Positions 1-13,239 of a stretch of DNA of 64,000 nucleotides are shown here, piece by piece. Position 1 is the first letter of the stretch. Each line of letters starts with the position of its first letter. Source of the DNA: Tetraselmis striata (taxonomy: Eukaryota > Chlorophyta > Chlorodendrophyceae > Chlorodendrales > Chlorodendraceae); assembly GCA_006384855.1 (NCBI GenBank), contig VCJN01002455.1, positions 1 through 64,000 on the forward strand, read 5' to 3'. The notes below the pieces were generated by a model. It made no database searches and was not told where the DNA came from. It worked only from the letters and a program-made list of their open reading frames with translations. Both the position numbers and the translations under genes were made by a program.

Positions 1-181
1 CAGAGTGGAATAGGCATGCCAGCGACCATGGTATGACTGCATAATTATATATTCATTCAGGCATGCTGCTGGCGCAGTGTGTCATGTTGTCCGAGTTTCA
101 GACGTTTTAGCCTCCGATGACACCAGCCATGCGTGATGGGGGCTTTGGTGGCTGACACGAGTGTCTGTGATGCCGTCACAG

Positions 182-3100
182 GAGGGCAGCTCGGAGTGCC
201 CGGAGGGCGACGTAGCGCAGCAGACCGCCCTCGCTGCGGAGCTCCTGCGCCTGCACCGGCCTGCGCCCATGGCGGCGTCATCCACAGGCGCCTCGGGCCT
301 GCTGGAAGGGCTGCTGGCGGCACTGCAGCCGGCGTCCAGCCCAGCCTCCTTTGCGCCTATGCGCGCCGCGGCATTGCGCGCCGTCACGCGGGACCTGTAC
401 GCGGCCACGCGGGATGCGGAGCCCGCTCTTGCGGCCAAGCTGCTGATGGAGCTGATGAAGCTTGCGGCGCGTGATGCGGATGTGGAATGCCAGCGCTCGG
501 CGCGCACTGCGCTGGGCGAGCTGCCTCTGGGCTCGGCCGACCTGGCGCCGCTGCTCGGCGGCTTGGCGCCCTCTGCCAGCTCGGGCGGTCGCAAGAAAGC
601 CCGGACAACAGCTGCTGCATCAGGTGTTGTAGACGGGCCGCCACCCCCCTCCTGCATCCACACTATGGTGCAGCTTGCTGAGGTGATCACGGGCGTTGGG
701 CGCTTAACTCAATGAAGATCTGCATTGGTTGGGAACGAGTGGTTATATCGATTTTGGCACTTTGCTTTGATTGCTTTTACCTGTGCTGCTTCTGACTGAG
801 ACTGGTGCGGTGCTCTCTGGGTGGCCGCACTCTGGTAGGTGAAGCGGCCGCCCTTAGCGGCGACGAGGAGCAGACCGTGTTTGTGCTGGAGCTGCTGCAG
901 TGGAAGGCGATCGACAAGGGCGAGGCGCTGCTGCCGACGCTGGCCGGCCTGCTGAAGGCCAAGATCGATGCAGCGGAGCGCAGGGCTGCAGCCCAGGGGC
1001 TGGGGCCACAGGTGGGCGTGCGACCCATTTGCCTGCTCTGCATTGGATCTGTGTCAGATGCTGCCTGCCAGTAGGGTATCGATCCTGCACGCCAAACTAC
1101 AGCTACCAGCTTCCTCACCCGCAGGGGTTGCCTGTTTGCCGCGCTCTTTGCTTTGCCCGCGCTGTCTACTGCCCGCGCTGACCGGCTAGCCCCGCATGCC
1201 CCATGGCCTGCAGGATGTGCAGAGCAGTAAGAAGGCGCAAGCAAAATCTGCTGTCGAGAAGGAGTATGCCAAGATGCTTGGGCTGGCTGGTGCGTCCACG
1301 CCCCAACATAATTGGCCCAGGTTAAAGTTGAACGAATGCATGCACCAGTAGAAACTGCTCAGGTGCACGACATTGCGAGGATGAAGGGGCTTGTTGGGTT
1401 TGTGTGATAGACCTTAAGGCTTGTCCGGCGATATCTAATCAGCCATTCCAAGGCAGCGCTCGGATTTGGTGTATTACTTTGTCTTTTTCATTGTGTATTG
1501 GTACGTCTGCGTGGGTATTGATGTTGCTTCTTGCGAGCAGCCAGTGTCGACACTGAGTGATCAATAATGCCGTGCTCTATGCGGTTGCAGAGGTTGTGAG
1601 TGCCTCCGGGAAGGAGGGGCCCATTGACTGCGCAGCCTCCTCCCCCCCCTGTTCCCTCTGTTTGCTGCAGGTGATGAGGAGGCTGATGAGGGAGACGACG
1701 CCGCTGAGGAGGCGCCCGCGTCCACAGCAGAGGCCGACGCCTCGTACATGCACCAGCTCCTCATGTCCTCCATCACTGCGCTCATTGCCGCGGCTGGCTC
1801 TGGCAGCGGCGCCGGGGAGGCGGTGGACGTGGACGTGGTGGTGCGCGCCATCGCGCTGACGGAGGACCCGGCGGAGCGTAACGCGGCGCTCCGGCTGCTC
1901 AGCTGTCTGGCCGAGGCAGCTCCCGAGGGCACGCTCAAGCACGTGCTCGAGGTTTGTGGGGCTCCGACTCTAGGCTGCCTGCTGGGCCAGTTCCCATGAC
2001 ATGCAAGAGCGCCGCACGTGCCGCTCTGTTGACTGCTCCACCTGCTGGTGCGCTGCAGGTCACCAACGCCGCCAAGAGCGCAGCCAGCTACGATGCCGAG
2101 ACATGGGAGGCGGCGGCCGCCACCCTGGCCGCGGTGGTGCCTGCCTGGCTGGCCAGCGGGCGCAGCTTGGTGGAGCTACTCTCCAGTGCCGTCGGCATGC
2201 TGCCGGAGCTGGCTCCGACCCGCCGCGCCCCGCTGCTGCAAGCCATGCTCCGGGCGCTGCCGGCAGGTGTCCACCCTCCCTCCCCCAGCCGGCCCGGGGT
2301 CTTGCCGCAAAGCCGTGCCGCCCTCATGCAGCGCGGCGCACAGACCAACGGCCCGACGCCCGGTTAGCCCGCGACCTGTCACTCATATGACATACATTCA
2401 TATTGTTGGGTGCCTTTGCTCTCCGCGTCTCTCCCCCCCCCCCCCCCCCCCCCCCCCCCGCTTTTTTCCCTTAGCGATTCTTTATCTGCTGCATGTCCAT
2501 CAACGCTTCCTCTGTGCAGGTTAATTGTCTCTTGTAGCCCCCTCCCCCCCTCCCCCCCTCCCGCCTTGGCATAATTAGCCCTCTGGCATTCGGTGCTTCT
2601 TGCACCAGTGGGCTCATCGCATCCATGCTTATCCGCGTCTGACTCTGCCCCGGATGCGCTGGGCAGCTATTGTGGCAGCATCTGACTCAGATTCCGGTGT
2701 TGCTCCCCGTGGCAGAGCACACCACCGAGGGTCTCGCGGCGATGCTCCTGCTGCTGCTCCAGAAGCTGGTGAAGGCGAGGCAGGACGCAGCGCCAGAGGA
2801 CACCACAATGGAGGTGCGCCCCCCAGTAAGACCTGGGAGTCTGTTCTTGCCAGGGGGCCTTGCTTTCATGCCAATGCCAGGGCAGCTGGGCGCCTCTGTG
2901 TCTGTGTCTGCACCGACATGTGGCTCCTCTACTGACGACAACTGCGGGCGTGGTCGCAGGACGAGGAGGCTGCGTCCTTTGCCCAGGTCGAGTGGCTGGC
3001 CGATCTCGCCGCAAGCGTCGCCTCCGCGCCGCCCCTGGCGGAGCGGCTGCATGCGCTTGCGGCGCTTTTGGGCCACTTGCGCCGCCCGCTGGCGGAGGGC

Positions 3101-3370
3101 GGCAAGGCTCCCGGCCGCTCATTGCAGCGGCTGCTCGCCACCTTTGTGACGGAGCAGCTGGAGCGCACCAAGGCGGCCGAGCCTGGAGCGGCGCAGGTAG
3201 GAGTCTTGCCGCCCGATCGGGCAAGTGATGGGGTAGCTTCAGGCTTCCCATAGCGCTGATCACTGTCATTTGGAATGTGCTGTAGATGCTTGCCCGGGTT
3301 GTCGGCCATGCTCTGCTAGCGCTGAGAACGCGAGACTGCTGGTTGGAAGTATCCTGGGCATGGAGGCGGG

Positions 3371-3428
<58 letters not shown>

Positions 3429-6400
3429 GTGAAGCGCGGCCGAGTCGTGATTTCCACCTGATGCGGAGCTGACATGCAGCGGTGTGCCTCCTGGCCTTTG
3501 TTTGCAGGTCGATGCAGACGCCTTCCAGCAAGTCCTGCGAGCGGCGCTGTCAGAGCTCCAAGCACTGGGCACTACGCTGAAGGACCTCACCGGCAAGAAG
3601 CGCGCAGCTCAGGAGGTGCCTCCCGCCCCCTCCTCCACACCATTGCCAGCAGCACACGCACACACGCATGCGCCCGCCTTCGTCTGAGCATACGCATGAG
3701 CCAGGCCCACCCTCCCTTTCCCGCTCTCCCTCTCGTGGCGCGACGCATCCTCTGACTGACGCGCCCCGGTGCGGTGCTTGGCAGGCGCTGATCGACACGC
3801 TGTGCAGCTGCGTGGCGGCGCTGGAGGGACTGGTGGACGCGCCTGCGTACGTGGACGTGCTGGTCACGCTGGCCACCGGCGCCGGGGCGGGCGAGACCGC
3901 CACGCGCTGCCTCAAGCTGCTCAGCAAGAAGGTGCGGGGCGGCGCTTGGGCCAGTGAGGGCTGGGCGGGAAGGCTGGGTGGAGGCCTCCGAGCCGCTGCA
4001 AGGGGCCAGGCTGCTGCACGATTTAGGGTGGCTGAACGTGATGACTGGCGCTGCAGGAAACCACCCCTGCAACTGCGATTTAGTGGGCCAGGTGTTTGCT
4101 TTGCTAGGGCGCAGCTGCCTAACCCATCCTCCCTCACCGCCCCCGGAATAAATATCCTGTGCCTACATGATTATTGTACACTTGCCCAACAATAACGTTA
4201 CCTAGGTGCACTTTATCAAACCGAAATAATTACCTGGAAGCTGCGAATCGTTTTCTGCCACTTGTGGATTCATAACGAGTCGCATTGTGCCGGGTGCTGA
4301 CACACGGCAGCAGCCATACCCGCATGTACTTGTTCCTGTGGCTCAAAACGGAGGTTCGATCCTTGCAGTGGTGTCTGCGCTCCTCGCTATGCTGCCAGCC
4401 CCCCGTCGCTGTCGACCTGGCCCTCTGTAAGCTGCGATGGCGTGTGACTCTGCTAGAGCCTCCAGCGCGGGGCAACACAGAAGCGGGTTGTTTGCATGGC
4501 ATGGTAGGCGCTTTGATGGCTGTCGACACCCCTTTGCAGGTGGCAAGCATCGCAGAAGAGGCCGAGGACGAGGACGGCGCTGCAGGGGCGCTGCAGCCCG
4601 CGGCCGAGGCGGCGCTCAGGCTGTGCAGCGAGGAGGTGGGAGCCGCCTTCCTTGGCAAGGTGGGAGCCCCCCCCCCCCTCCCCCCCCTGAACCCTGAACC
4701 CTGCCCAAACCCACCCAATCATTCTCAACTGTCCACTGATTGGCTGTAAGTGCCCCAAGGCCAGCCAGACACACGCATACATTCATCCCTGCGGCACTGT
4801 TCAAATCACACCTCTGGTGCCAACGCACCTGCAAGGGCACGTAGCCACACACACCTCAATTTGGGCCTGCCTGCAAGCTGTAGGAAGATGGAGCACTTGT
4901 ATAGCATGCTGCCTGCCGTTGGCAACACGGAGGCCATTCCTCCGCTTGGCTGCACTCTTCCAGGCATGCCGGGGCAGAGAGGGAGGGATCCGTCCCCGGC
5001 GCCGCACTGCCGACCGCCGCAGCTGACGGCTGTGCCGCTCTGCCGCCGGTGCCCCCGCAGCGCTCCTCCGCCTCGCTGGCCTCGCAGCAGGCGTACCTGA
5101 TGGCCCTCGGCGAGATGGCCACCGCCTTTGGCGCCTCACACCCCGCGCCGCTGCTGGCGGCCGCGCCGCGCCTGCTGTCCTCTGCGGGCGGCCCCGTGGC
5201 GGCGCTGCGCGGCAGCGCGCTCGTCGCGCTGGGCAAGGCGGCGCGCGGGCTGGGCGTGCGGATGGTGCCGCTGCTGCCCAAGATGCTGCCGGTGCTGGCG
5301 GGCGGCCTGGGCAAGGCGGTGGCGGCTCTGGAGGCTTCCTCGGAGTCTGATGATGATGGCGGCAGCAGCAGGTGCGGCACGCCACTCAGCGCCCAAAACC
5401 CTAGGAACTTAAACCCTGATTCGGGATGCCATGCATGGGCAGCCATCAACCCAGTGACCCCCCAAAGTCGAAAATCCTAGTACGCAGCATCCTAACAACG
5501 GCTGAAACCGTTAATGGCTCCTGATTAAATGGCCGGCGTTGAGGTGCTGCAAGGGTGTTGCTCTTGTCCGCTCTCCCGCCCCCGCCTTGCCTTGCCTTGC
5601 CTTGCCTTGCTGTCCCCTGCGTCGCCTTGCTGCGGCTCATGCCTCCTCGGCGTGTTGGCCGGCGGGCAGGTCGGTCGAGGAGGCGTCGCTGGAGGCGGCT
5701 GCCGTGATGGCGACCCTGAGCGCGCTGCTGGAGGGGCAGCTGGCGCCCTTCCTGGCCAGCCACCTGCCGTCCGTGCTGCCGCACCTGCTGGCGCCCGCTG
5801 TGCTGGCCTCTCGCGGCGGCGGCACGCTGCCCAGCCTGGCAGAGCTGGCCGGCGACCTGCGCAGCCGCGCGGCGGACGCCATCCCGCCGCGCCTGCTGCT
5901 GCCGGGGCTGCTGGAGCAGCTGCAGCCGGCGGTGGCGGCGGGCGGCGCCTCGGTGACCGCGCTGCTGGCCACGGTGGGCGACGCGGTGGAGGGCATGGAC
6001 AGCGCCGCGGCCGCGCAGCACAGCGCCGCGCTCTTCGACTTCCTGCTGGACGGCATGGACATCCGCCGCCGCCGCCCGGCGTCCATCGAGGACCAGGACC
6101 GCCTGGACAGCGCCACCCTCAGGTGGGACGCGCGGCAGGCAGCGGAGTGGGCGGCTGCCTCTGCATCATCTCGCTGACACGCGTGTGTATACATGTGTGT
6201 TGTGCGCCGGTTGGGGGCGGGGTTGACGATGGGCGTCAGGTGTCATGTAGCGATCAGACAGTCGATGGTTTGAAAGGGCGTTTCACTATAGGATAAAACT
6301 ATTCGTCTCGTTTCGTTATTTGAGGATTGGTCATGCTGAATTGGCGCCGAGTATTTGCCTCCGTGGGTCAAACGGCGTACCGATTGTTTCGCAGCATCCT

Positions 6401-7231
6401 GTCGATAGATCTGTGAGTTTCCGCGGCGCGCCTTTGCAAATGCTTAGTTTCTTTCTTCCCCCTTTTAGCTGCCCCGTGCCGGCCCCAAATCCATGGATGG
6501 CTGAAACCAATGCTACGATAGCCGATAAACGCGGAGTATGTCAACGGTACTGGAGGCGGCGGTGCAGGTGTATTTGGCTGCGGGCAGTGTGGGCTGGATC
6601 CAGAGTTTGCGGTAGAGTTTCACTACCTTGCGTGATTGGTATGGGTTTCCGGCCTAGCTCGGTGTATTTGCTCAGATGGCATGGAGCAGGTGCTGCCAGC
6701 GCTGCATCGACTCACCGGCTGACCCTAGAACCCTTAAGTCACCTGCAGACGCACGGGAGGGCTGACTGGCTCACTGTCCGGCTGTCTGGCTGCCCCCCCC
6801 TCCCCCCCTCCCAGCCTGCTGACCAAGTTGGTGATGAAGCTGTCGGAGGCGCGCTTCAAGCCGCTCTTCCTGCGCCTGCTGGAGTGGTCCAACGCGGCGC
6901 CGCCCGGCGACGGCAGCGCCCTCTCGCGCCCGCTGCTGCTCTTCTCCGGCGCAGAAGCGCTCGCCGGCCGGCTGCGCTCCGTGTTTGTGCCGTACTTCAC
7001 CTACCTGCTGGACGGCGCCGTACTGCACCTCGCTGGCGACGGCGCAGCGGAGGAGGGGAAGAAGGCCAAGAAGAAGCGGCGCAAGGCCGGCTCGGAGGCG
7101 CCCGGGGCGGCTCTGTCAGCGCAGGACGAGGTGGAGCGCTGGCTGCTGCGCTACAAGGTGCGGCCGGCGCCAGCAGCTCCCTGATCCCCAAACCCCGAGC
7201 TCCTGCACTATATACATACATATACATATAC

Positions 7232-7285
<54 letters not shown>

Positions 7286-9044
7286 GCACATATACACAAA
7301 TATATATACATATTTATATATACATATACATATACAAAGACATATACATATACATACATATATATGTATATATAGAGTCTATTGAAGCTACAGGTCACTT
7401 GTAACCGTTTGCATATGCACTAAGTCACATCTGATCGCCTCGCATAAGGCTTTTTGTTTGTAGTGCGCACTTCAAAAGCGGCTCAGGGAGGTGGCTCGTA
7501 GTGGTCTACGGTCTCTTTCGCAATTCGAGCACGGCGTAGATCAAACTCGAGAATGTGGGGCGTGCCAACACACCTGGTGGTCGGCCGTTTTCGACGTCAT
7601 TTTTGCTCGTCGGCGGCGTTTGTTGCTGCTGTGGCGTTGTTTGGTACCACAGCCGGATGGATTGGAGACGGTGGTTCCGCACATGTTGCTGAGAGAAGGT
7701 GCCAATGGTCAGAACGCACTAATATAGGGAGATGTGGGCTTGCGAGATGCCGAATGGGCACAGGTCACATGTGACCTATCGCTGCGTCAAACTGTCGGGC
7801 AAACCCGGGAAACTGTTCTCGGGTGCGGTCGTCGTCGTCCATTACTCAGCATGGGGCAGCCAGGCCCTCTTGAGGTATCCACCATGCGCAGGTGAGGTGG
7901 TTGTGTGGCAAATACGTGATTTGCAAGAGCACAGAACGTTTTATAGGCGCTCCAACCGTGTAACCCTATGGGAAGGTTTGGGCGGAAGAGGTCACATGTG
8001 ACCCCGCTTCGCCTTGTATAGACAATATGCCCAGATCAGCTGGAGGGTCTGGGCGTTGCCTTTTACCTGCCATGGATGGCTGCCGGCTGGGCTGACATGG
8101 GCTTGATGGCCCCGCAGGTGGTGGCGGCGCTCAGCCTCTGCTTCCAGCACGACAGCGTCGGCTTCCTCGAGCCGGAGCGCTTTGAGCGCCTGCTGCCGGC
8201 CATCTCCCACCAACTGGACGCCGCGCCGGAGGACGCCGCGCGCGAGGCGGTGGACGCGGCGGCGAAGGCATCCGGAAGGCTCCCAGGGCCCGAGGGTACG
8301 CCGCCCTTTGCCGCCCCGATCCTCCCCGCATCAAGCAGTGAGGCCTACGAGAGCCCACGCGGACCCGCGCCCAACACCATGAGCTCGCCCTATGCATTCA
8401 ATCCATGCGAGCATTCCCTGCAGCCCGCCACGCCGCCATACCGCCCTTGCGCCCGCCGCCTGAGCTCCGCGCTCCACCACCTCATGCATCGATCCATCCG
8501 CGGCGCCCTGACGACTCCGCCGAGCCTCTCTCCTCACACCACCCAAACGGCGCCTCGCGCAGGTGCAGCCTCGACGCCGATCGGCACGTTCGGGTGGGCC
8601 CTGGTGGAGTGCCTCGGCAACATGGCGGTGGCCTCCGGCACGGACGAGCACTGGCGGCCGCTCAACCACGCGATCTTGATGGCCACGCGCTTGGACAGCG
8701 TCTGGACCAAGCTGACCGCGCTGGAGGCGCGCCCCCCCCCCCCCCCCCCCCTCGACCCCGATTCCGTGATGTCTTGGCAATGTCGCTGGCACGTTGCGCT
8801 CCAGCACCTTGTCGATGGCAGAGATCCGCCCCTGACGCGAGGCCGCTGTGCTGGTGCGCAGGCGGTGTCGGCGCTGGTGGGGCGCCTGGCGGAGGAGTAC
8901 CTGATGCTGCTGCCCGAGACCATCCCCTTCCTGGCGGAGCTGCTGGAGGACACCGCGTTTGAGGTGGAGGCGCGCGCACAGGCGCTGGTCAAGCAGCTGG
9001 AGGGCATCGCCGGCGAGAGCCTGGACCCCTACATGAAGGCGTAG
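182..9044 (+). CDS. UTP10: UTP10/HEATR1 (BAP28), U3 snoRNP-associated HEAT-repeat protein; 5' end outside the window
   Basis: Nucleolar scaffold of the small-subunit processome (t-UTP group), needed for pre-rRNA transcription and 18S processing. Exons that splice in phase include 182-623, 839-1011, 1214-1289, 1671-1951 and 2059-2266; later coding blocks lie near 2690-2815, 2960-3195, 3510-3615, 3785-3930, 4541-4660, 5060-5370, 5670-6121, 6805-7156 and 8119-8280, then 8560-8730 and 8862-9044. Family landmarks appear in order: the block at 5086 ([17 protein letters not shown]) matches the HEATR1 'TLKLLCKNFG' region; the BP28CT domain starts near 6820 ([19 protein letters not shown]) and is followed by a lysine-rich loop; the C-terminus ([20 protein letters not shown]) is the most conserved HEATR1 tail, ending at TAG 9044. 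The N-terminal part lies upstream of the window. Exact borders of several middle exons were not resolved. Identity is secure; the exon model is approximate. Confidence 0.9.
3375..3427. repeat. (TG)n microsatellite in a UTP10 intron
   Basis: About 50 bp of nearly pure TG dinucleotide inside an intron. It lies between the exon ending near 3195 and the exon starting near 3510. Confidence 0.95.
5583..5612. repeat. (CCTTG)n short tandem repeat in a UTP10 intron
   Basis: Pentanucleotide CCTTG repeated about five times, shortly upstream of the acceptor of the exon that begins near 5670. Confidence 0.85.
7209..7374. repeat. (TA)n-rich microsatellite in a UTP10 intron
   Basis: About 165 bp of TA/CATA dinucleotide and tetranucleotide repeat, very AT-rich within otherwise GC-rich surroundings. 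It lies at the 5' side of the roughly 960-bp intron between the BP28CT exon (ends near 7156) and the exon starting at 8119. Confidence 0.95.
7763..8003. repeat. Pair of identical 14-bp palindromes bracketing 213 bp, in a UTP10 intron
   Basis: The perfect palindrome GGTCACATGTGACC occurs at 7763-7776 and again at 7990-8003, inside the large UTP10 intron. The enclosed 213 bp have no recognised coding content. The pair could be the ends of a small mobile insertion or a duplicated regulatory site; the sequence alone does not decide. Confidence 0.6.
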
Positions 9045-10359
9045 CGAGCCCATCCCCCCCCCCCCCTCCCCCCCTCCTCTCAACCCCCGCGCCAGCGCCC
9101 CTCATCAACGCTTTGGGACACCGGTGATAGCTTGCGACACCTCGGCTGCCCGCCCACCTGCCACACTTCCAGCTGGGAGAAGTGTTCTTGCTGGGCTACC
9201 GTGTGCGCAGTGCCCTAGCTGCTCCCCCAGATCGTCCAGCATCCCGAAGTCCAGCGCCTCAAAATGTGCACCCCAGGCGTCGCCGCCGCCAGGACGGCCA
9301 TCTAGCACCGACCCCGCGCACGGCAGCCCGGCCAACACCCTGGCAGTGTCCTATGCCCGCATATCTCACCCCGCGCGAGTGCCTCATTGTAACGAGCTGG
9401 GCGCGGGTTTACAAGGCGCAATCATACGTGGCGGCTGAACCAGGCATGCGCGCCAGGTGGCACGCCGCCAACCGCAAAGGGGACATCCGCACATGGTGGG
9501 TACCTGGGCTTCCTGGCAGAGATGTTGGCAGGCAGAGGGCGGACAGGAAGGTGTGGGATAAAGGAGAGAGAAATTGACGGAGCGGAACATTGGGCAGCGC
9601 GATGCGCGGACGCCGTACGTATGCGGTAGTTGCTGTGTTGCAATGTCCTATGTGGCCTCGGCAGCTCGGCTGGACACTGACGGCGCTGTTCCAGCAGTAG
9701 TCGCAACGGTGTCGCAAGTTGATTAATTACACCCAAAACTGTGCAGCTGCGAAAAACTACTGCGGTTTACCAAGCAGTTTTGGTACAAATGCTGCCAAAC
9801 GGTGTTGTGAATCAAGTGATCTGCCATTTTACTGTCCGCTGGCGCGAATACTGCTGCTGGAAAATGTTTTCGCGTGTAAGAGCAGCACACGGCTAGGGCA
9901 GCGGAGTGCAGCAAGTCGGTAACGCGCTGTAAATCTGTACTTCCAATTTCTATTTCGTGAAATTTACTCCTCGCCGTCCTGCTGCTAGCTAGGCTGCGTG
10001 TATGTTTTTGCTGCAATTTGCTACGAGTCCTGGTACGGGTGCCGTCGCACCTATATTAAGCTTAACATTGTATTAATATATGTTACTGTATATTAATACG
10101 ATGTATCAATGTATGCAAATTGGTAATTAAACTATTGATAAAAAGCATGTGTGTATATAAATGTATATAGATATTACTCAGCTCTTGTTATAAGCCTGAA
10201 ATCGGCGGGCACGTGCATGCAATAACCAATGAGAACGTTCGCTGTAGTAGTACTCTTCGTAGCAGGAGCAGGGTAACAAATTTTCCGCTATAATTCCCCT
10301 GTCGGCAGGTAGTAGGGTTGCGCCATACTTATCCCGTCATGATTTGCCGATCTAAACTC
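9045..10359. other. Intergenic region, no gene recognised
   Basis: Begins with a poly-C tract just after the UTP10 stop, within its presumed 3' UTR. From about 9700 the base composition turns AT-rich. ORFs of up to 131 codons occur in several overlapping frames, but none resembles a known family or shows splice-consistent coding blocks. Confidence 0.6.
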
Positions 10360-10790
10360 CTCCACAGAATAAGTATCAAGCCCCCTTTTCACCGAATATG
10401 AGTTTACGAATAGTAGGGCAGCTGAATCTAGGGTGCATTATCTGAAACCGTCGAATGTTGCACATCTATGTTCAAACTGTACCATCGTCATAGGGTTTAG
10501 TCGTCAAACCCCATTAATACCTTAAAATCTGTCATACGCGAGTGGTTGTAGTCCCACATAGGGTGGTTCAAGTACTAGTACCCCGTAACACATGTGTTGC
10601 TGGTTCCCAAGATCTGCCGCCGCGCATGCATAGATAGAGCATTGCATGGAGACATGGCCATGGACGAGTGAGAACACATGTTAGCAAAGGGGCTATAGGG
10701 CGGTGTTGGGTGGGAATGGGGCCATGTAAGCGCAAGCCGCTGCACCTGTAGTGATACCATCATCGCCAATGCAGTGTCGCCTCGTCAAGC
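10360..10790. mobile_element. Diverged terminal arm of an inverted-repeat transposable element
   Basis: This stretch matches, in reverse complement and with many substitutions, the segment at about 18560-18990. Shared landmarks include an end of the form CTCCACA..ATAAGT at 10360-10374, then a stretch reading roughly GCAGCTGAATCTAGG, and a block around 10610-10690. The 12780-13000 region also resembles it. It therefore looks like one terminal arm of the element family that flanks both methyltransferase copies. No transposase is visible. Confidence 0.6.
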
Positions 10791-11836
10791 AATGGTTAAA
10801 TGCACGCGGATATTCATAGCGGCTCAGGGATTGCTCAAATAACCTCCGAAACCACTTTCAAAACATTTGATGGGTCTGTAAGGAGAGGTGCTTATTTTTG
10901 GCTTTTCCGCATAGGACCATCCGACGAGAACGTTTAGGCACTCTGAAAATACACACAGATAAATCGTTCTAAATGCGTTGGACGTTGTGACAGAATGTGG
11001 TCCCAATGCCGTGGGCGTGTAGCTATACGCCAACTGTGTCCAAAAGCCTGACACCCGGTAGTGGGTGCACTTGCGCAAGTCTAATGGGTGCACTAGCACA
11101 CTAGCCACCTATAACACCCCCCTCCCCCATTAGCGATGCACGCAAAGCGACACGCGTTACGCCCCCTTTCACAGAATGGCTTAAACCACACATTTTATTG
11201 ATGATTCAAGTGCACGCCACTCCCTTTCCACCCGGGCCACGGTATTGCACTAATGCGGGCACATAGCCATACACTACGTATATGAACGTATATGAACGTA
11301 TATGCACGTATGCTACGTAGTGCACGTATATGCTTGGCCCCACAAGGAGGACGAGCCCACGAGAAGCAGCATCTCATGCTGCTTGCGCACGCAACAGTGA
11401 TGGCAGCAAGAATTTTATCATGATCTGATTGCTCCAAAACCACTGGAGTCGATACGTAGGGCTTTAGTGTCCTATATACCGTGAATGACCTAGTTTCTGT
11501 GCCCTAAACTCACAGTAGATCGTTGGCACGCCAATGGCGACGTGGCATGATGAGTACGGCGGCACATGTGGCCCATGGGTACGTATGGGCAAGATGGGTG
11601 GCGCGATTTCTGATTTTGCAGCGCCATCGCCATACTGCCGACGCACTGCTTTGCAAGCATGCATGAAGAGTGTTGATGGCAACGGCTATAACGCAGCACA
11701 CATGTGTCTTCCTACAATAACGCGGCACAATCGGGTCTAATCGCCAAATCACAGCATTGACCCCAAGCCGTACGACCCTGGGAAAGATGCATGCATGCGC
11801 GGACGGCCTCAATGTAACCATTTATATGGACATATA

Positions 11837-13192
11837 CACCCCTCCACATAAGTCCGGGTTTTGCATTTTCGATCGCAAAGCGCATGCATGGGCGAGGATA
11901 ACGCCGGCTGCATGTGCATACATGCTAACTACAGTGGGAACAGTTCGGGCAAATGCCTATTGTGCGCTTTATACCCACCCGCGCGACAACACGACCATTT
12001 ATTTTTGGGCGCCCTTTAAAAAACGCGAAATCAGTGCATGATGCGTTGGCGCTAGAAAATTGTGGGTTGCGCCAACCGTCCAAACCTATGGAAATAGCGG
12101 CACGTCGTCGCACCAAACTCGGTGAATACGGCCCTTGGCATAAGTTGCACATACCGTGCGTGTAGGCTACTGAAAGCATGTCGCTATAGGCACGACGTGA
12201 CACCCCAACGACAAGTTGGCCACTGTGGGGAGCAGTTTTGGGGTGAAAATGCTGCTGTTTCTGTGGCGAACGCACGTAGGAGAGGCGCTCGCTGGGCCCC
12301 TTGGCGTAGGGCAATGCTCTACTATGGGGGCGCGTGGTGGAATGCCAGTTGCACCGTTTCGTGCCTGGGAGGGGTGGTGCGGTAGGGGCGTGGACTTTGG
12401 TTAATATGAAATTCCTTGAAAAATGCTGTGGAAAATGGCATTTTGGCTGGTAGATATGTGTATCGCTAGGAGGCGGCACATGCCAAGTGTTGGTGGTCCG
12501 TGGTCATCCACACACATAACGCTGTCGCGCAACCGAGTATGGGGCTTAAACACGCACTTGGCGCAAAGCCACGCGCCCGACATGGGTGGGCACATGAGGC
12601 AGTGAGGGGCAATTTGGATGATCATCTTTGGGGATTTTTCCGGCCCCCCAAAAAATCGTTTTTTGATTTTGAAAGATTGCTTTCGACGCAAATTTAAACG
12701 AGGAATTGCGTGGTATTTTCAAAAAGTTTTTTCTGAGTGAACCCCGAGAAGTTATAGTGGTTTAAAGCCAAGGGGGTGTTGTTGAGCGTGGCCCACTGAT
12801 GCCATGTCAGTATCGCAACGCGACATGTACTAGCCGCCGCCTACACGGCTGCACCCAACCAAATGCACCCGAGCCCCTCGCCAATGTGTTTCCTCACGCG
12901 TTCATGGCCATCCCGCCGTTTGGTTGTCTATTCACGCGCGTCGGCGTGTGCGTGATACCGACCCTGGTTTTGGTGCAGTTGCAGGCGACGCCCATCCACG
13001 CACCAAGTGCAGCGTGACACCCTAGTCAAAGTCCTTGTTAAGCTTGATTCGGTTTGAGCCACACGTCATGCAGGTCTTATAAAACCCTCTGAGATTCCAG
13101 GGTTTCATCTCATATACCCTATGTTCAGGTACCCTAGACTTCTGAAGTCTTGAGACTGCCGAAAAGGGACCCCAAACTTATGTGGAGGGGTG
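11837..13192. mobile_element. 1.36-kb insertion with perfect terminal inverted repeats and TA target duplication
   Basis: The left end reads TACACCCCTCCACATAAGT (11835-11853) and the right end is its exact reverse complement (13176-13194). If the outer TA on both sides is the target duplication, the element is 11837-13192 with 17-bp perfect inverted repeats. In duplication unit B the flanking sequences (near 11811-11830 and 13195-13240) are joined near 17690-17770 without this insertion, which supports a discrete insertion event. No transposase-like protein was recognised inside, so it is probably non-autonomous. TA duplication would suit the Tc1/mariner superfamily, but the class is a guess. 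Confidence 0.75.
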
Positions 13193-13239
13193 TATGTGCT
13201 GAATTCGCAAACACATACTTATGTGGAAAGATGTACATC

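Noticed and set aside
3382..3531. Histidine/threonine-repeat ORFs over the TG tract in UTP10, and similar ones at 50200-50850
   Set aside because: These are translations of TG/CA microsatellite in introns, not genes.
11925..12479. 184-codon minus-strand ORF inside the 11837-13192 element as a possible transposase
   Set aside because: It extends over no recognisable catalytic motif, and the related block in unit B does not preserve the frame.
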